NCBI GenBank assembly: GCA_000151295.1
Contig: GG745338.1
Span: forward strand, 168,234 to 232,233
DNA length: 64,000 bases
Reading direction: 5' to 3'
Source: Allomyces macrogynus ATCC 38327
Lineage: Eukaryota > Blastocladiomycota > Blastocladiomycetes > Blastocladiales > Blastocladiaceae
Positions 46,783 through 56,967 of this stretch are shown in pieces (positions within the stretch are counted from its first letter, which is position 1; each line of letters starts with the position of its first letter). A program made the position numbers and the translations under genes. Below the pieces are notes generated by a model. That model was not told where the DNA came from. It saw nothing but the letters and a program-made list of their open reading frames with translations, and did not search any database.

Positions 46783-49181
46783 ATGTCCGACAGGAGACCA
46801 AACGCCATGCGCGATGAGCTGGGTGGTCACGGCCGTGTTGGCCAGCGCGCCAACCTGACGAGGCCTAGGGAGGCAGGTCCAGTTCCCGACCCGTCCGCCG
46901 AATGGAGCCACGATGAGTTGGGCGCCGACGGCGAGCTCGCCGGCTTTGGTGACGACGAGGAATTTCAGGGCGTGTTCTCGCAAGATTTCGCGTGGCTATC
47001 ACAAGAGCACGACGGCCCGGCCGATCCCCCTGCCGCAAAGGGCGCGGATGACGCGACAGGCTACCGCTTCAGCTATTCCGCGCACAAGGCCGGCATGAGT
47101 ACGCACTCGATGTTCCGTTTCGAGGAGAGCATGTCCCTTCACCTCGTTTCTTATCCATTTTAGACCAAGTGGACCGCGCCAAGATCAACGCGCGCATTGC
47201 CGAGCTCTCCAAGGGGTCGGCCTACTACGAGAACGAGGAGCGCAAGTCCGAGGCCAACCGGCAGCGCGAGCTGCGGCTGCTCGACCAAGTGAGCGAAATG
47301 CGGCCGATTGCCCAGTCGGAACCGCACCGCGCCAAGATTGCGCGCCGGATTACCGAGCTCGAGGCGACGCGCGACTTGACACAGACCATTGTCCATCTCG
47401 ACATGAACGCGTTCTACGCGTCAGTCGAGGAGCGCGACTTGCCCGAGCTTAAGACCAAGCCCATGGCCGTCGGGTCGACCATGATGCTCTGCACGGCCAA
47501 TTATGAGGCACGCAAGTACGGCGTGCGCGCAGCGATGCCTGGTACTTGATTTGCACTGGGGGCTGGTCGAGCACCAGTTGCTGATTCGCTTTCAACCTCA
47601 TTTCGAAGGCTACATTGCACAACAACTTTGCCCCGAACTCGTCATTATTCCGCTGCATTTCGACAAGTATCGCGCCATTAGCGATCAAGTCCGCGCTCTC
47701 CTGCGGGTGCGTTGTCGCTCGACGTGATCTGACCCTCGGCACTGGCTGATTGCTTTTTTCTGACCAGGAATACGACCCCGACATGCGTACCGCTGGGCTC
47801 GACGAGTGCTACCTGAACCTGACCACCTACATGAAGTCGCACGACCTGTCGGACCCGCAGCCCATTGTACAAGAAATGCGCGACCGCATTATTGAAAAGA
47901 CGCAGCTGACCGCGTCCGCCGGCATTGCACCCGACGCGTGCGTGATTTTGACAATCTTTTCGTTCGTACATCCACTCTGGTACTCAAATCGACGCTCGTC
48001 TCTACCCCTAGGATGCTCGCCAAGGTGTGCTCGGACCTGAACAAGCCCAACGGCCAGTACTACCTCGCACCCGACCGCGAGACTGTCGTGGACTTCACCA
48101 ACAAGCTGCTGATGCGCCGCATCAGCGGTGTCGGGCGCGTGACCGAGCACCTGCTCAAGACGCTCGGCGTCGAGACGTGTGCCGACTTTGTGCGCGAAGC
48201 CGCGATCCTGTCGCTCGCCTTGTCGGAAAAGGCGTTCGGGTTCCTGCTCCAGTCGGCGCTCGGGCTCGGCAACGCGTTCTGGTCGGACGTGTCGCCCAAC
48301 TCCCTGAAAAACGACCCCATCCCCTCGATTCTGATGGACTCTTGGGCGTCGACAGAAGCTCCGGCCCGCAAAAGAGCATCTCGACCGAACGCACGTTCCG
48401 CGCAACGCGCGACGCCGCCGCATGGGACTCGACCCTCGCCGCCCTCGTCGCCGAACTGCACATGGAACTCGAGTCCACGTCGCGGCTCTCGCGGCACCTG
48501 ACGGTCAAGGTCAAGTCGGCGTCGTTTCGCGTGCGGCAGGCCGGGCGCACATTGCACAAGTACACGACGCAGACGACCGACTTGCTCCCAGTCGCACGCA
48601 CGTTACTGACCGAAGCCGTGGCCGCGGTCACCGCGCAGGACGGGGGTTCGGAAACGTCGATGATCCGACTGCTCGGCGTGCGCGTGTCGGATTTGATTGA
48701 CCGGGAGGTCCTGGAGAAAAGGGGGATTGCGCGGTTCTTGATTCGGCTGGGCGCGGAGACGGCGGTCGGGCCAGCAAAGAGTGCGGCGGGCTCTGGCGGG
48801 GCGACGGCCGAGGCTTCGTCATCGGCCCACGCGCCGCCCAGTCGTGACCCAGTGGACGAGGCCGTTTGCCCGGTCTGTCACGTCGTGCCGTTCCCCGCGG
48901 GGATGGCCGAGGCCGCGATGGTCTGGCACATTGACGAGTGCCTGAATCTCGCGGCATTACGAGCTGGCGGCGCTTCGAATGCGGTCGGGGAACCAGAGGC
49001 CGCTGTCGCCGCTTCATCAAGGAAACGCGCGGCACCAGCAGCCGGCCCATCGTCGCCAGCTCGTCCAAGTAAAAAACCGGCACGGCCGTCGGCACGACCG
49101 TCGGCACGATCCGACAAGAGCAAGGGCGAAAGCAGTGGTTCGCGCACACTCGACGACTTTTTTGCACCGGCCGATGCGTGA
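46783..49181 (+). CDS. POLK: DNA polymerase kappa (Y family, translesion synthesis)
   Basis: Clear exons: 46783-47098, 47164-47541, 47609-47706, 47768-47937, 48012 to about 48270, and 48356-49181. The N-clasp region reads [23 protein letters not shown]. Palm motifs are [16 protein letters not shown] (catalytic Asp) and, after splicing, [12 protein letters not shown] (second carboxylates). Other landmarks are [29 protein letters not shown], the helix-hairpin-helix [19 protein letters not shown] and, in the little finger, [10 protein letters not shown]-terminal features are a UBZ-like finger ([10 protein letters not shown] to HIDECLN) and a PIP-like end (RTLDDFFAP), for ubiquitin and PCNA binding. 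The junction before 48356 does not resolve cleanly: the typical donor at 48282 would create a stop. The start could instead be 46708. Confidence 0.88.
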
Positions 49182-49302
49182 CCCGAAAGGAAGGGCATGC
49201 TTGCACTTTGTGATTGCTTGCGATGCATTTTGCGATTCCTTGCCGTTAGTGCGGGTGTTATTTCCATGTGGCAAAGAATGGACCAAAATTGCCTTCACCA
49301 AA

Positions 49303-50797
49303 CTATGCCTGACTCATTTCTGGGTCCGGCCGCTCCTCCTCCATGATTCGCGCACACGCGCCGTCCACCAGCATCGCCTCCATGAGCGACTGCGGGCTAA
49401 ACCCGGACCCGTCCTCGGCGGGCGGTGGCGCGACCGGGTGCGACGCCACGAACGGCGTGCCGAGCGGCGACGCGCGCGCGTGGTACTTGTGGTAGACGTT
49501 GAGCTCGTTGGCGGGCCGGTGCGCGAGAAACACCGCAGCAGATGAGCCATTCTCGGCGGTGATGGTGAGCATGGCAATGAACAGACGTGCCTAATAGGAA
49601 GCGGGGGTCGTGAGTGGGTGGAGGGCTGTGAGACTGGGATCGAGGGGAACGTACAAAGTAGTAGACGGCCATCATGATAAAGGCCGGGACTGGGACGGCA
49701 ATGATGCCCGTGTAGACGGTGCCGGGACAGGTAGTAAAGAATTGCACGCCACGGTCGCCGTACCGCTTGTTCAAAGCGACGGTCAGCACGTCCATGGCGT
49801 ACTTGGACGACTGGTACGGGCGTTCACTGGTGGAGGTTGGAGCGGGTCAGTTGACAAAGTACGTCGATCGCGAGAGGTGGAAGTCGACGAACCCCTTCAA
49901 GCACTCGACGTCGCGCGGGTCGAAGTACTCGCGGTTGGCTGTGTAGGAGCTGGTGAAGATGACGCGCCCGCGACCCGCCGTCAGGAGCGGCATGAGCTCG
50001 TGAATCTGCAATGTACCAATCTGTCAGCTCAGAGCACTCTTAACGGCCAAGAAAGACGGGCCATTTCGAGCGCACCAGAACGTAGTGCCCCGCCGTATTC
50101 GCCATAAACACGGTGCCGTGCCCGTGTCTATCCCTGTCCCCGACCGGCTGCACAAACGCATTCGTGGCGACTGTCAAGAGATCGTACGGGTCGCACACTA
50201 GGTCGCGCATGATGGCGAGCCAGTTGAGTCCAACCGTCGGCATGATCCCGGCATTGCAAAACAAGTGCGTGACTTGGTCGAACCGCGCGCGCAACTCATC
50301 CCCGGCACGTTCAATCGACGCGCGGTCGCTCACGTCCAAAATGACCGTCTGCACGTCAGCGCCCGGAAACTCGGCGACAAGGGCGTCGCGCGCGGTCTCT
50401 GCACGGCCCAGGTTCCGGCAGGCGAGGACAACGGTTACAGCCACGTCCGGCTGGAAGGCATCGGCCGAGTGCAAGGGTGCGTTCTCGTCATGGTCGTCGT
50501 CCGAGTCGAGCACGACGTGGCAGGGTGTGCCGCGCGCGTCGACCGTTTCGAACCGGAACTGGCGGCGCAGGAGGCGGCGCGCGATCCCGAACCCGACGCC
50601 GCTACAGGCGGATAGTGCAGAGCGAGAGCGCGAGCGTGAGCTGAGGATGCGAGCATGTTGCCGAGGCTTGGCGGGGGTGTGCGGCACCTGTTGGCGCCGG
50701 TGATGACGGCGACGAGGCGCGCTGGCAGCAGGGCGGGCGTGGTCGAGTTCTCGACCGGTTTCGCCTGGTGCGCGGTGCGGCGAGCACTTGTGGTCAT
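49303..50797 (-). CDS. ERG27: 3-keto-steroid reductase ERG27/HSD17B7
   Basis: Five exons: 50688-50797, 50076-50601, 49863-50005, 49655-49826 and 49303-49590 (412 residues; sum divisible by three). It is a short-chain dehydrogenase. The cofactor loop VAVITGANSGVGFGIARRL forms across intron 1. THLFCNAGIMPTVGLNW and MRDLVCDPYDLLT match the Erg27 insertion. VIFTSSYTAN, then PYQSSKYAMDVLTVALN, gives the catalytic Ser and YxxxK. VQFFTTCPGTVYTGI and a hydrophobic patch follow. It reduces the 3-keto group after C4 demethylation in sterol synthesis, at the ER or lipid droplets. Intron 3 is only 36 nt (49827-49862). The ATG at 50842 is an alternative start. It ends 121 bp from the convergent POLK stop. 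Confidence 0.9.
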
Positions 50798-51300
50798 GGT
50801 CGTCGTCGTGAACAGCGGATCAGTGTTAGCGCCGGTGGACATGCATGGCAAAGATTTAGTGGAAGAGACCCGCCGCTCGCCCACCAGTCACCACCCCCCA
50901 CCACCACGTCAGGCAAGGACCGACCGTCGAGGACGACGACAAATACGACGCCGGCAGTCTTCTCTCCATCGCTTGCCACTCGTTGCCATTCCCTCCATCC
51001 CTTCGTACCCGGCACCTTCGACTGGCCCGGCCGTCTCTCCACCGCCCTCGGCCTTCCCACCACCACCACAACCACAACCACCAACCCATCCTGCGCCTTT
51101 GGCGCTCCCAAGACTCTCGCTCTGTTGGGCGCATCCGAAGCGTCCCACGCCTGGCCCTGTCTACACGTGGAGTTGGGCTGGGACCGTCTTCGATATTAGC
51201 ACCAGCCCTCGTGGCGAATAAGTCCAGAAGCATTCCTCCCTGTGGCCCAGTTCAGGTCGCAACAACTTGATAGCGTCTGCCAGTTCGACTCCTCAAGTCA
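50798..51300. other. Intergenic, no gene seen
   Basis: Upstream region of ERG27 leading into the retroelement tract. It includes an ACCACC/ACAACC-type run near 51058-51086. GC content drops sharply after about 51240. Confidence 0.4.
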
Positions 51301-51388
51301 ACCTGGCCTTGGTACCAGGCAAGGTACGCCAGATTTGTTGATACAGTGGGGTTTCTGACATTCAGCTATTCTTGTCTTGGATCGACGT

Positions 51389-51436
51389 TGTTCTGTCTGC
51401 AACCTGTTCTGTCTGCAACCTGTTCTGTCTGCAACC
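51389..51436. repeat. Three perfect tandem copies of a 16-bp unit
   Basis: The unit TGTTCTGTCTGCAACC occurs at 51389-51404, 51405-51420 and 51421-51436. It lies about 150 bp before the gag-like reading frame, where a retroelement leader would be. Confidence 0.95.
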
Positions 51437-51582
51437 TGGGCTGCAAGCAGGTGGTTGTGGTGTGCGATTTTCTCCAAAATTGGCAAGTCAGTGGGGTGGG
51501 CACAGTCACCCATCCATTATTTAAACCTCAAAATCGACCTGCAGGTGTGTGAAGCTGGCATTCTGGTGTTCCAAAAGGCAGC

Positions 51583-52005
51583 ATGAGCACTTTGGAGAAG
51601 TGTTTTGGGAAAGTGGAGCAGTTGAGTCAGGCAGTGCCTGAGATGTCAACCAAGTTTCATGATCTTGGTGCAGCAGTTGAGATACAAGGGGTAGTGATCC
51701 AGAGAGTGGGTGAGGCAGTGGAGAAGCAAGGGGCAGCAATAGAGGAGATCTGGTTGATGATGCAGTGGGTTCTTGGGGCCCAACCTGCTACAGTGCCTGC
51801 TGCCCAAGTGGAGCAAGCAGTGCCTGCTGCACCTGCAGCAGCAGCAGCGCCTGCAGCTGTCCCTGGTGCACAACCAGTGCTTGAAAAAAATGGTCACCCT
51901 GCTGTTTGTGGGGGTGTGGAAGTACAATGTGGTGGAGACATAGGTGCAGGTGGGCAGCAGTGTTGCATGGGTGGCTGTGCAGTGAGGTGGAGATGGTGCT
52001 CTTAA
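51583..52005 (+). pseudogene. Gag-like 5' reading frame of the retroelement
   Basis: 140 codons starting MSTLEKCFGKVEQLSQAV. An amphipathic helical N-terminus and an Ala/Pro/Val-rich segment end in a stop before the zinc knuckle. Position and composition suggest the start of gag. The frame is truncated relative to an intact gag, which should continue to the CCHC motif 280 bp downstream. Confidence 0.5.
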
Positions 52006-52282
52006 TTGGGCGCATTTTTGCTGGGCTGGCAGAATCATGCAGGGTGCAGCAGCATGCAGTGGGGCTGTGGCCAATGATGGTGGAAGGTTTTGTCCAGGCA
52101 GTGTGGTTGGAGTTTTTTCTGAAGTCATCCAGCTTCAAGTTGTGCACATGGTTGCACAAGATCACAATGGCCCTGGCATGACCATGGAGCAGCATTGCCA
52201 CTGCCAGCATGGATGTGGTAGCAATTGTGGACAGGACTGTGCAGATTGCACAGCCTATGATTGGGGCATGGAGTGCCACTGC

Positions 52283-52324
52283 TGTTATTGGTGTGGTGGT
52301 GTAGGCCATTTACAGTGTGATTGT
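52283..52324 (+). pseudogene. CCHC zinc knuckle of the retroelement nucleocapsid
   Basis: Translation gives CYWCGGVGHLQCDC, an exact C-x2-C-x4-H-x4-C knuckle, the nucleic-acid-binding motif at the end of retroelement Gag. The surrounding frame is interrupted. Confidence 0.8.
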
Positions 52325-52807
52325 CCATGGGGCACAAGGGGATGTTGCAGTTTTTGACAATCAAATTGGTGATGTTGCTGAGTGCCCAGGTTTTCCCTGT
52401 CAGGTCACCAAAGTTGCAGTCCATGGATGAGGATGTATTCCACAAATGGGTGCTGGGGGTGGCATTGTGTTGTCATGCAAGGGAGGGGCAGCAACCACAG
52501 TAGGGGTCAGGGAGGTTGACTGCAACCACACAGACATGGACAGCAGCAGCAGCAGCAGCCTGCACATGGGGGAGGAGCACAAGGATGTTGACATTGTTGG
52601 CAATGAGCTGGAGGTGGTTGCATTCAGCATGGACTGGCTGTATGTGTACAACACACTGCTGTAGCCAGATGCAACCCCATGCAAGGGGCAGGCATGGTCA
52701 ACTAAGTGCAAAGGCAAGAGGCTGCACAACAGGTTATGACAACAACATGGAGGCATGCTCATGGTTAACTTGGGTGTGTCACAACAACATTGCATGACTG
52801 CTGTCAT

Positions 52808-52851
52808 GGAGCACATTGGGGCACAAATTGGAGCACATTGGGGCACAAATT
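52808..52851. repeat. Perfect 22-bp tandem duplication
   Basis: The same 22-bp unit, beginning GGAGCACATTGGGG, occurs at 52808-52829 and 52830-52851 inside the retroelement. Being perfect in a heavily mutated element, it is probably younger than the decay. Confidence 0.93.
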
Positions 52852-53227
52852 GTGAGCAATGGGTGGTTGCAAGTCTCAGGGCTCAATGGTGTGGTGTGGC
52901 AGGTGCAGTGTGAGTGGGTGGTGATGCACATGGTGGTGGCTGGCATCATCACCATGGCAAGGTGTTTGATGTTGGACAATGGTGTGTGGGAGGTCATCTT
53001 GGGTTGGCCATGGTTGCATGAGTGCAACATGTGGCTCAAGTGGTCATCAGGCGCACTGTCACTTGACAATGGTGCAACACATGTGCAGCCAGTGGCAGGT
53101 GGGCCTTTGCATGTTGAAGTCAAATGGCTGTTGGCTGTTGAGTGTGTGGCAGCATTGTATGATGACCTGGCAATTGTGGTCATGGTTGTGCTCAACCTTC
53201 AAGGGCATTGGCTATATGGACATGGGT

Positions 53228-53873
53228 GGGCAGAGGCTGGTCAGCAAGTTCCTGACCAGGTTTGCCAAGCTGACAGGCATGCCACCAAAATGCAAGGTCA
53301 ACCACCAGATTGAGCTCAAGGATGGCACATTGCTGGTCGCCCAGTGTGCTTACCAGGCCTCACCCAGGGAGCTTGAAGAACTGCACAAGCAGCTGGAAGG
53401 GCTGTTGCAACATGGGCTGATCTGGCTGAGCAAGGGCTTGCCATTTGCATCACCAGTTCATTTTGTGTTGAAGAAGGACAGCAGCATCAGGGTATACATC
53501 AATTATCACACACTGAACAAGATCATGGTGTGTGACACAAACCTGATGCCATGTGCCAAGACACTGTTCTGGATGCTGTGTGGCATGTGCTACTACACAA
53601 AGCTCAACCTCATCTGCAGGTATCACCAGGTGTGCATGGACGAGTTGGACATGCACAAGAGTGTTTGTGATGCAGTACAGGACATTCAAGTGGTGTGTGC
53701 TCAGCTTTGGCTTGTGCAACACACCATTGACATTCATGCATGTCATGACCCAGGTCTTTGAGCTGTACCTCAACCAGTTTGATGTGGTCTTCCTCAACAA
53801 CATCTTGGTCTTTTTGAAGACAAAGGCTGAGCACAAGCACCACATTTGGCAGGTGCTCAAGGTGTTTCACTAG
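53228..53873 (+). pseudogene. Reverse transcriptase remnant, catalytic Asp pair lost
   Basis: The stretch shows the ordered blocks of gypsy-type RT: a Pro/Leu-rich lead-in with SKGLPFASPVHFVLKKD, then YINYHTLNKI, LNLICRYHQVCMDE, and in a shifted frame FGLCNTPLTFMHVM. The active-site box reads FLNNILVF at 53790-53813, where family members have two Asp. Both Asp-to-Asn changes (53796-53801) fit CGAC to CAAC transitions. At least one frameshift lies near 53690. The enzyme cannot be active. Confidence 0.85.
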
Positions 53874-54119
53874 AACAAGTTCCACCTCATGCTTGGTCAT
53901 TTCATGGACTGTGACAGTGCGCACATTGACCTGGCCAAGGTTGTAGTGGTGTGCAGTTGGCCTGTGTCCAAAGACCAGAAGGAACTGCATGAGTTCATTG
54001 GGCTTGCCAACTATTGTGCACAGTTCATCAATGGGTTTGCTGAGCTCATGTGCCCACTGACAGACTTGCTCACCAACATCACATATGAGTGGTTGGACAT
54101 GGCTGATGTTGCATTCTGA

Positions 54120-54545
54120 GCGCATAAGGGGGCATCATCAATGGTGCTGGTGCTGGTCCTGCCTGATGAGGATGGCAATTTCAATATTATAACTGATGCA
54201 AGCAGGTTCATGGTCAGCACAGTGCTACAGCAGGATGGGTGGCCAATTGAGTACTTCAGCTGCAAGTTGAAGATGGCTGAGTGCACATACCTGGTTCACA
54301 ACTTCACATTTGTCATGGCATTGAACCAGTGATGCACATATGTACACAGCAGGAAGGTGCACTGTAACTCAGACCACTGTACACTAATGTACCTTGCAAC
54401 ACAGTGTAAGCTCAATGGACAGCAGGTGCAGTGGCTATTGTTGCTCACCAAGCACAATCTGGAAATCAAGTACAAGAAGGGTGAGCACATGTCACATGCC
54501 AATGCACTTTCATGGCAGCCAGATTTGTGGCCAGACAGGTCACTG
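54120..54545 (+). pseudogene. RNase H remnant of the retroelement
   Basis: IITDASRFMVSTVLQQDG retains the first catalytic Asp context (TDAS). It is followed by the typical IEYFSCKLKMAE and, after a stop near 54330, by LEIKYKKGEHMSHANALSWQ. The last phrase normally has Asp-Ala-Leu-Ser-Arg-Arg; here Asp is Asn and the Args are Trp and Gln, again the products of CpG transitions. Confidence 0.8.
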
Positions 54546-54706
54546 CTTGCCAACACTGTACATGCCACTTGCATGGGACCCCAATGGTACATTGTATGCC
54601 ATGGCAGTACTATTGTACAAGGGCAAGGATGGTCCATTTGCAATGTTGTGTGTGCATTGGCACCAGGGGTGCATTCCAGAACCAGTCAGCACACTATGAA
54701 AAAATT

Positions 54707-54750
54707 GGCACTATGATTGCTGAAATCAGGCACTATGATTGCTGAAATCA
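54707..54750. repeat. Second perfect 22-bp tandem duplication
   Basis: The unit beginning GGCACTATGATTGC occurs at 54707-54728 and 54729-54750, near where recognisable coding sequence of the retroelement ends. Length matches the duplication at 52808-52851, but the sequence is unrelated. Confidence 0.93.
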
Positions 54751-55500
54751 GAGCCACATTGTACATATCATGCATGACTGAGCTTGTGGCTGAGAACCAG
54801 CAGCTCATTGCTGAGAATCAACAGCTCAAGGCAACCATGACTGATGCAAGCATCTAGTTTGCATGTTTGCCCAAACCCCTCCCCACCCCACCCCACAACT
54901 GATTCATTGTAATGACCATAGAGTATTCTCTGACTTACCTGCAAATGGCCGCCATGATGCTGCCCACAAAATGCCAATGGATTGGGCACCAACTGACTGG
55001 TCACACAACTCACTGCTCTTCACATTTGACCAATCTTGAGGATATTGATCCCACTGACATCACACCAATGCAAACCCAAATGCCACCATCACACTTGTCA
55101 GGTTGAACAACACATGGGTGGGCACAGGAAGGGTGGCTTGGCATGTCATCTGGTTCTGCAGTGGAGATGGCTGGTGCAACCCCAACAAGTGTGATGGTGG
55201 TGTTTGGGTTTGCATTGCTGTGATGTCAGTGGGAAATGATGTGAATCAACCAATTACTGTTGTCATCCTCCCAGCCAAAGTTGTCTTCATCATCATCATC
55301 CACAAACATTGCATGCTCCATGTAGCCAGCCAACACCAGCACAACTGCAAGTTGTGTGGAACTCAGCAGCAAAATGGCCTGTGGTGACATGAGATTTGTG
55401 AGAACTGTATTGAGCTTGAGCAGTGCGTGCATGGCACCAACACTGTCCATGCAGGAGTTGCTGTGTAGAACTCAGTAGCCTGACTGGCAAGGAACAACAG

Positions 55501-55827
55501 TGGGATTGATATTGGATGTGACAAGAGATGATATGTATTTGCAAGTGCGCCAGTGAGAACCACAAAAGGATGAAGACGAAACCGGAATCGCATTCACGGC
55601 CGCCATTGCACGTGACCCCACTGGGGTTGGGCCAACGACGCGACGACGAATGCGAGCGAATGAAAGGTGGGAGGAGAGAGACGACGGGAATACACACAAC
55701 AGCGCCCCCTCACCGAACCGAACAACGGCGAAGAAGGAGCGAGAAAAAAAAAACGATTTTGAACCTCAAATCGAGCCAACGACCGAAAACACCGCATCCT
55801 AACCACATCCCAACCGCACTGGGGCCC
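55501..55827. other. Boundary between retroelement tract and Cut8 gene
   Basis: CpG density rises abruptly after about 55580, marking the end of the decayed tract. No gene is seen. The interval holds the 3' flank of the Cut8/Sts1 gene. Confidence 0.4.
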
Positions 55828-56967
55828 TCACTGCCGCCCTATCCCAAACTGCACGCGCGGCCCGACCCCGACCACGGGCGACCGGCTCGCCGGCGACAAC
55901 GGCTGCTGGCCTGGCGTACCCCCCGCGAGCATCGACAGGAACGCCGGCTGAGTGGCGCCAAACAGGAGCGAGGCCGGCGCTTGCGGTGCCGGTGCGGGAG
56001 TCGGTAGCGGGAGTGGGGCCGCGGCGATCGCGCACGGCGCACTGACGGCGACGGGCGGCGGTGCGATCCCAAAGTACCATCCGAGCCGCGCGGCAAAGTC
56101 GCGGACGACGTCGGTGAGTTGGCCGCCGGTCATGGCGTTGGCGTCGGTCAGGCTAAGCAGAATAAGGGGTAAGTAAGTGATGTGATCGAGTGAACGGTTG
56201 AAATCAACTAAGAGCAACGCGTACCACTTGCCCCAAGCCTCGACGACCCCCGGCGCCATATACCGCGCCTGCTCGTGCGCCCACTGCGCGACATGGTGAA
56301 TCGCCGCGTGCCAGGCCTCGCGCACGCTCGAGACCAGGTTCGCCTTGGTGCGCCGGTGACTAGCATTCTCCCAGTCGGGCAGCCGCACGACCATGTTAAT
56401 CGCGAGCGCCAAGTACTCGAAGAGCGTCGCGATCCGGTCGAGCTTTGACTCGGCGGGGTCGAGCACCATGGCCTGCGCGTAAAAATACTCGAGGAAGTCG
56501 ACGACCGCGTCCTTGATCCTCTCGAGCACGGGCGCGACGCGCGCGTAGGCGTAGTCGTTGGCAATCGGGCCGGTGCGCGAGTACGGGAACGCGTCGCGCA
56601 GGTCGCGCTCGAGTCGAGTCAGGTGGGCCGCGACGGCGGCGATGGTCGGTTTCGGGATAGCCGCGTGCAGTGCGACGGCCTGGTCCGGGTTGGCCGATTG
56701 CGCGAGGTCGAGCAGGATCAAGATGAGCTGGTCCTTGTCGAGAATGGACAGGTACTTGGCCAGCATACGGTGCGTCGCGGCCGACGACGCGGTGTTGGAG
56801 CCGGAGCCGGAGTTTGGTGGGTGCGTCGGCGTCGGTGGGGCCGTGTGCTGGCGCACGCGCTTGGCGGTCGGGAGCGATGGCGTCGACAGCGCCGCGCCGG
56901 TCGGAGCGTCGGTTTCGTCGTCGGCGCTGTAGGCGCGTTTGCGGCTGTACATTTGGGCCATGGCCAT
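55828..56967 (-). CDS. STS1: Cut8/Sts1 nuclear proteasome tethering factor
   Basis: Exon 1 is 56225-56967 and exon 2 is 55828-56152 (355 residues). The 72-nt intron 56153-56224 is in frame but low in GC with GTACGC and TTAG ends. The N-terminus MAMAQMYSRKRAYSADDE is basic and low complexity, suitable for nuclear import. The conserved domain has MLAKYLSILDKDQLILILL, LHAAIPKPTIAAVAAHLTRL, DAFPYSRTG, DYAYARVAPVLERIKDAV and LFEYLALAINMVVRLPDW. These match the Cut8/Sts1 six-helix bundle, including the FPY and YAYxRV signatures. In fission yeast Cut8 anchors the 26S proteasome in the nucleus and is needed for securin and cyclin destruction at anaphase. The C-terminus is Pro/Ala-rich. Confidence 0.88.
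   Translation of the reverse strand: MAMAQMYSRKRAYSADDETDAPTGAALSTPSLPTAKRVRQHTAPPTPTHPPNSGSGSNTASSAATHRMLAKYLSILDKDQLILILLDLAQSANPDQAVALHAAIPKPTIAAVAAHLTRLERDLRDAFPYSRTGPIANDYAYARVAPVLERIKDAVVDFLEYFYAQAMVLDPAESKLDRIATLFEYLALAINMVVRLPDWENASHRRTKANLVSSVREAWHAAIHHVAQWAHEQARYMAPGVVEAWGKWYALLLVDFNRSLDHITYLPLILLSLTDANAMTGGQLTDVVRDFAARLGWYFGIAPPPVAVSAPCAIAAAPLPLPTPAPAPQAPASLLFGATQPAFLSMLAGGTPGQQPLSPASRSPVVGVGPRVQFGIGRQ

Larger units (their letters stand above)
51301..55500 (+). mobile_element. Degenerate Ty3/gypsy-type LTR retroelement, CpG-depleted
   Basis: Order on the plus strand is gag-like, CCHC knuckle, reverse transcriptase, RNase H, as in Ty3/gypsy elements. Frames are broken by shifts and stops throughout, and no integrase is recognisable after about 54750. 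CpG is nearly absent: by eye I find about eight CG dinucleotides between 51541 and 55000, against very high density in the flanking genes. TG and CA are correspondingly abundant. I could not identify long terminal repeats or target-site duplications, so the ends are approximate. The tail 54751-55500 shares the composition but no domain. Confidence 0.8.

Noticed and set aside
51235..51310. tRNA-like A box (TGGCCCAGTTCAGG) and B box (GTTCGACTC)
   Set aside because: The boxes are well spaced and a D stem can be drawn, but no anticodon stem, T stem or acceptor stem pairs. At most a tRNA-derived relic.
51541..55000. RIP (repeat-induced point mutation) as the cause of decay
   Set aside because: RIP acts on CpA and enriches TpA. 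Here CpA and TpG are abundant and it is CpG that is missing, which fits methylated-CpG deamination.
54751..55500. Integrase or 3' LTR of the retroelement
   Set aside because: No HHCC finger, DDE pattern or direct repeat of the 5' flank could be found by eye, so neither is annotated.
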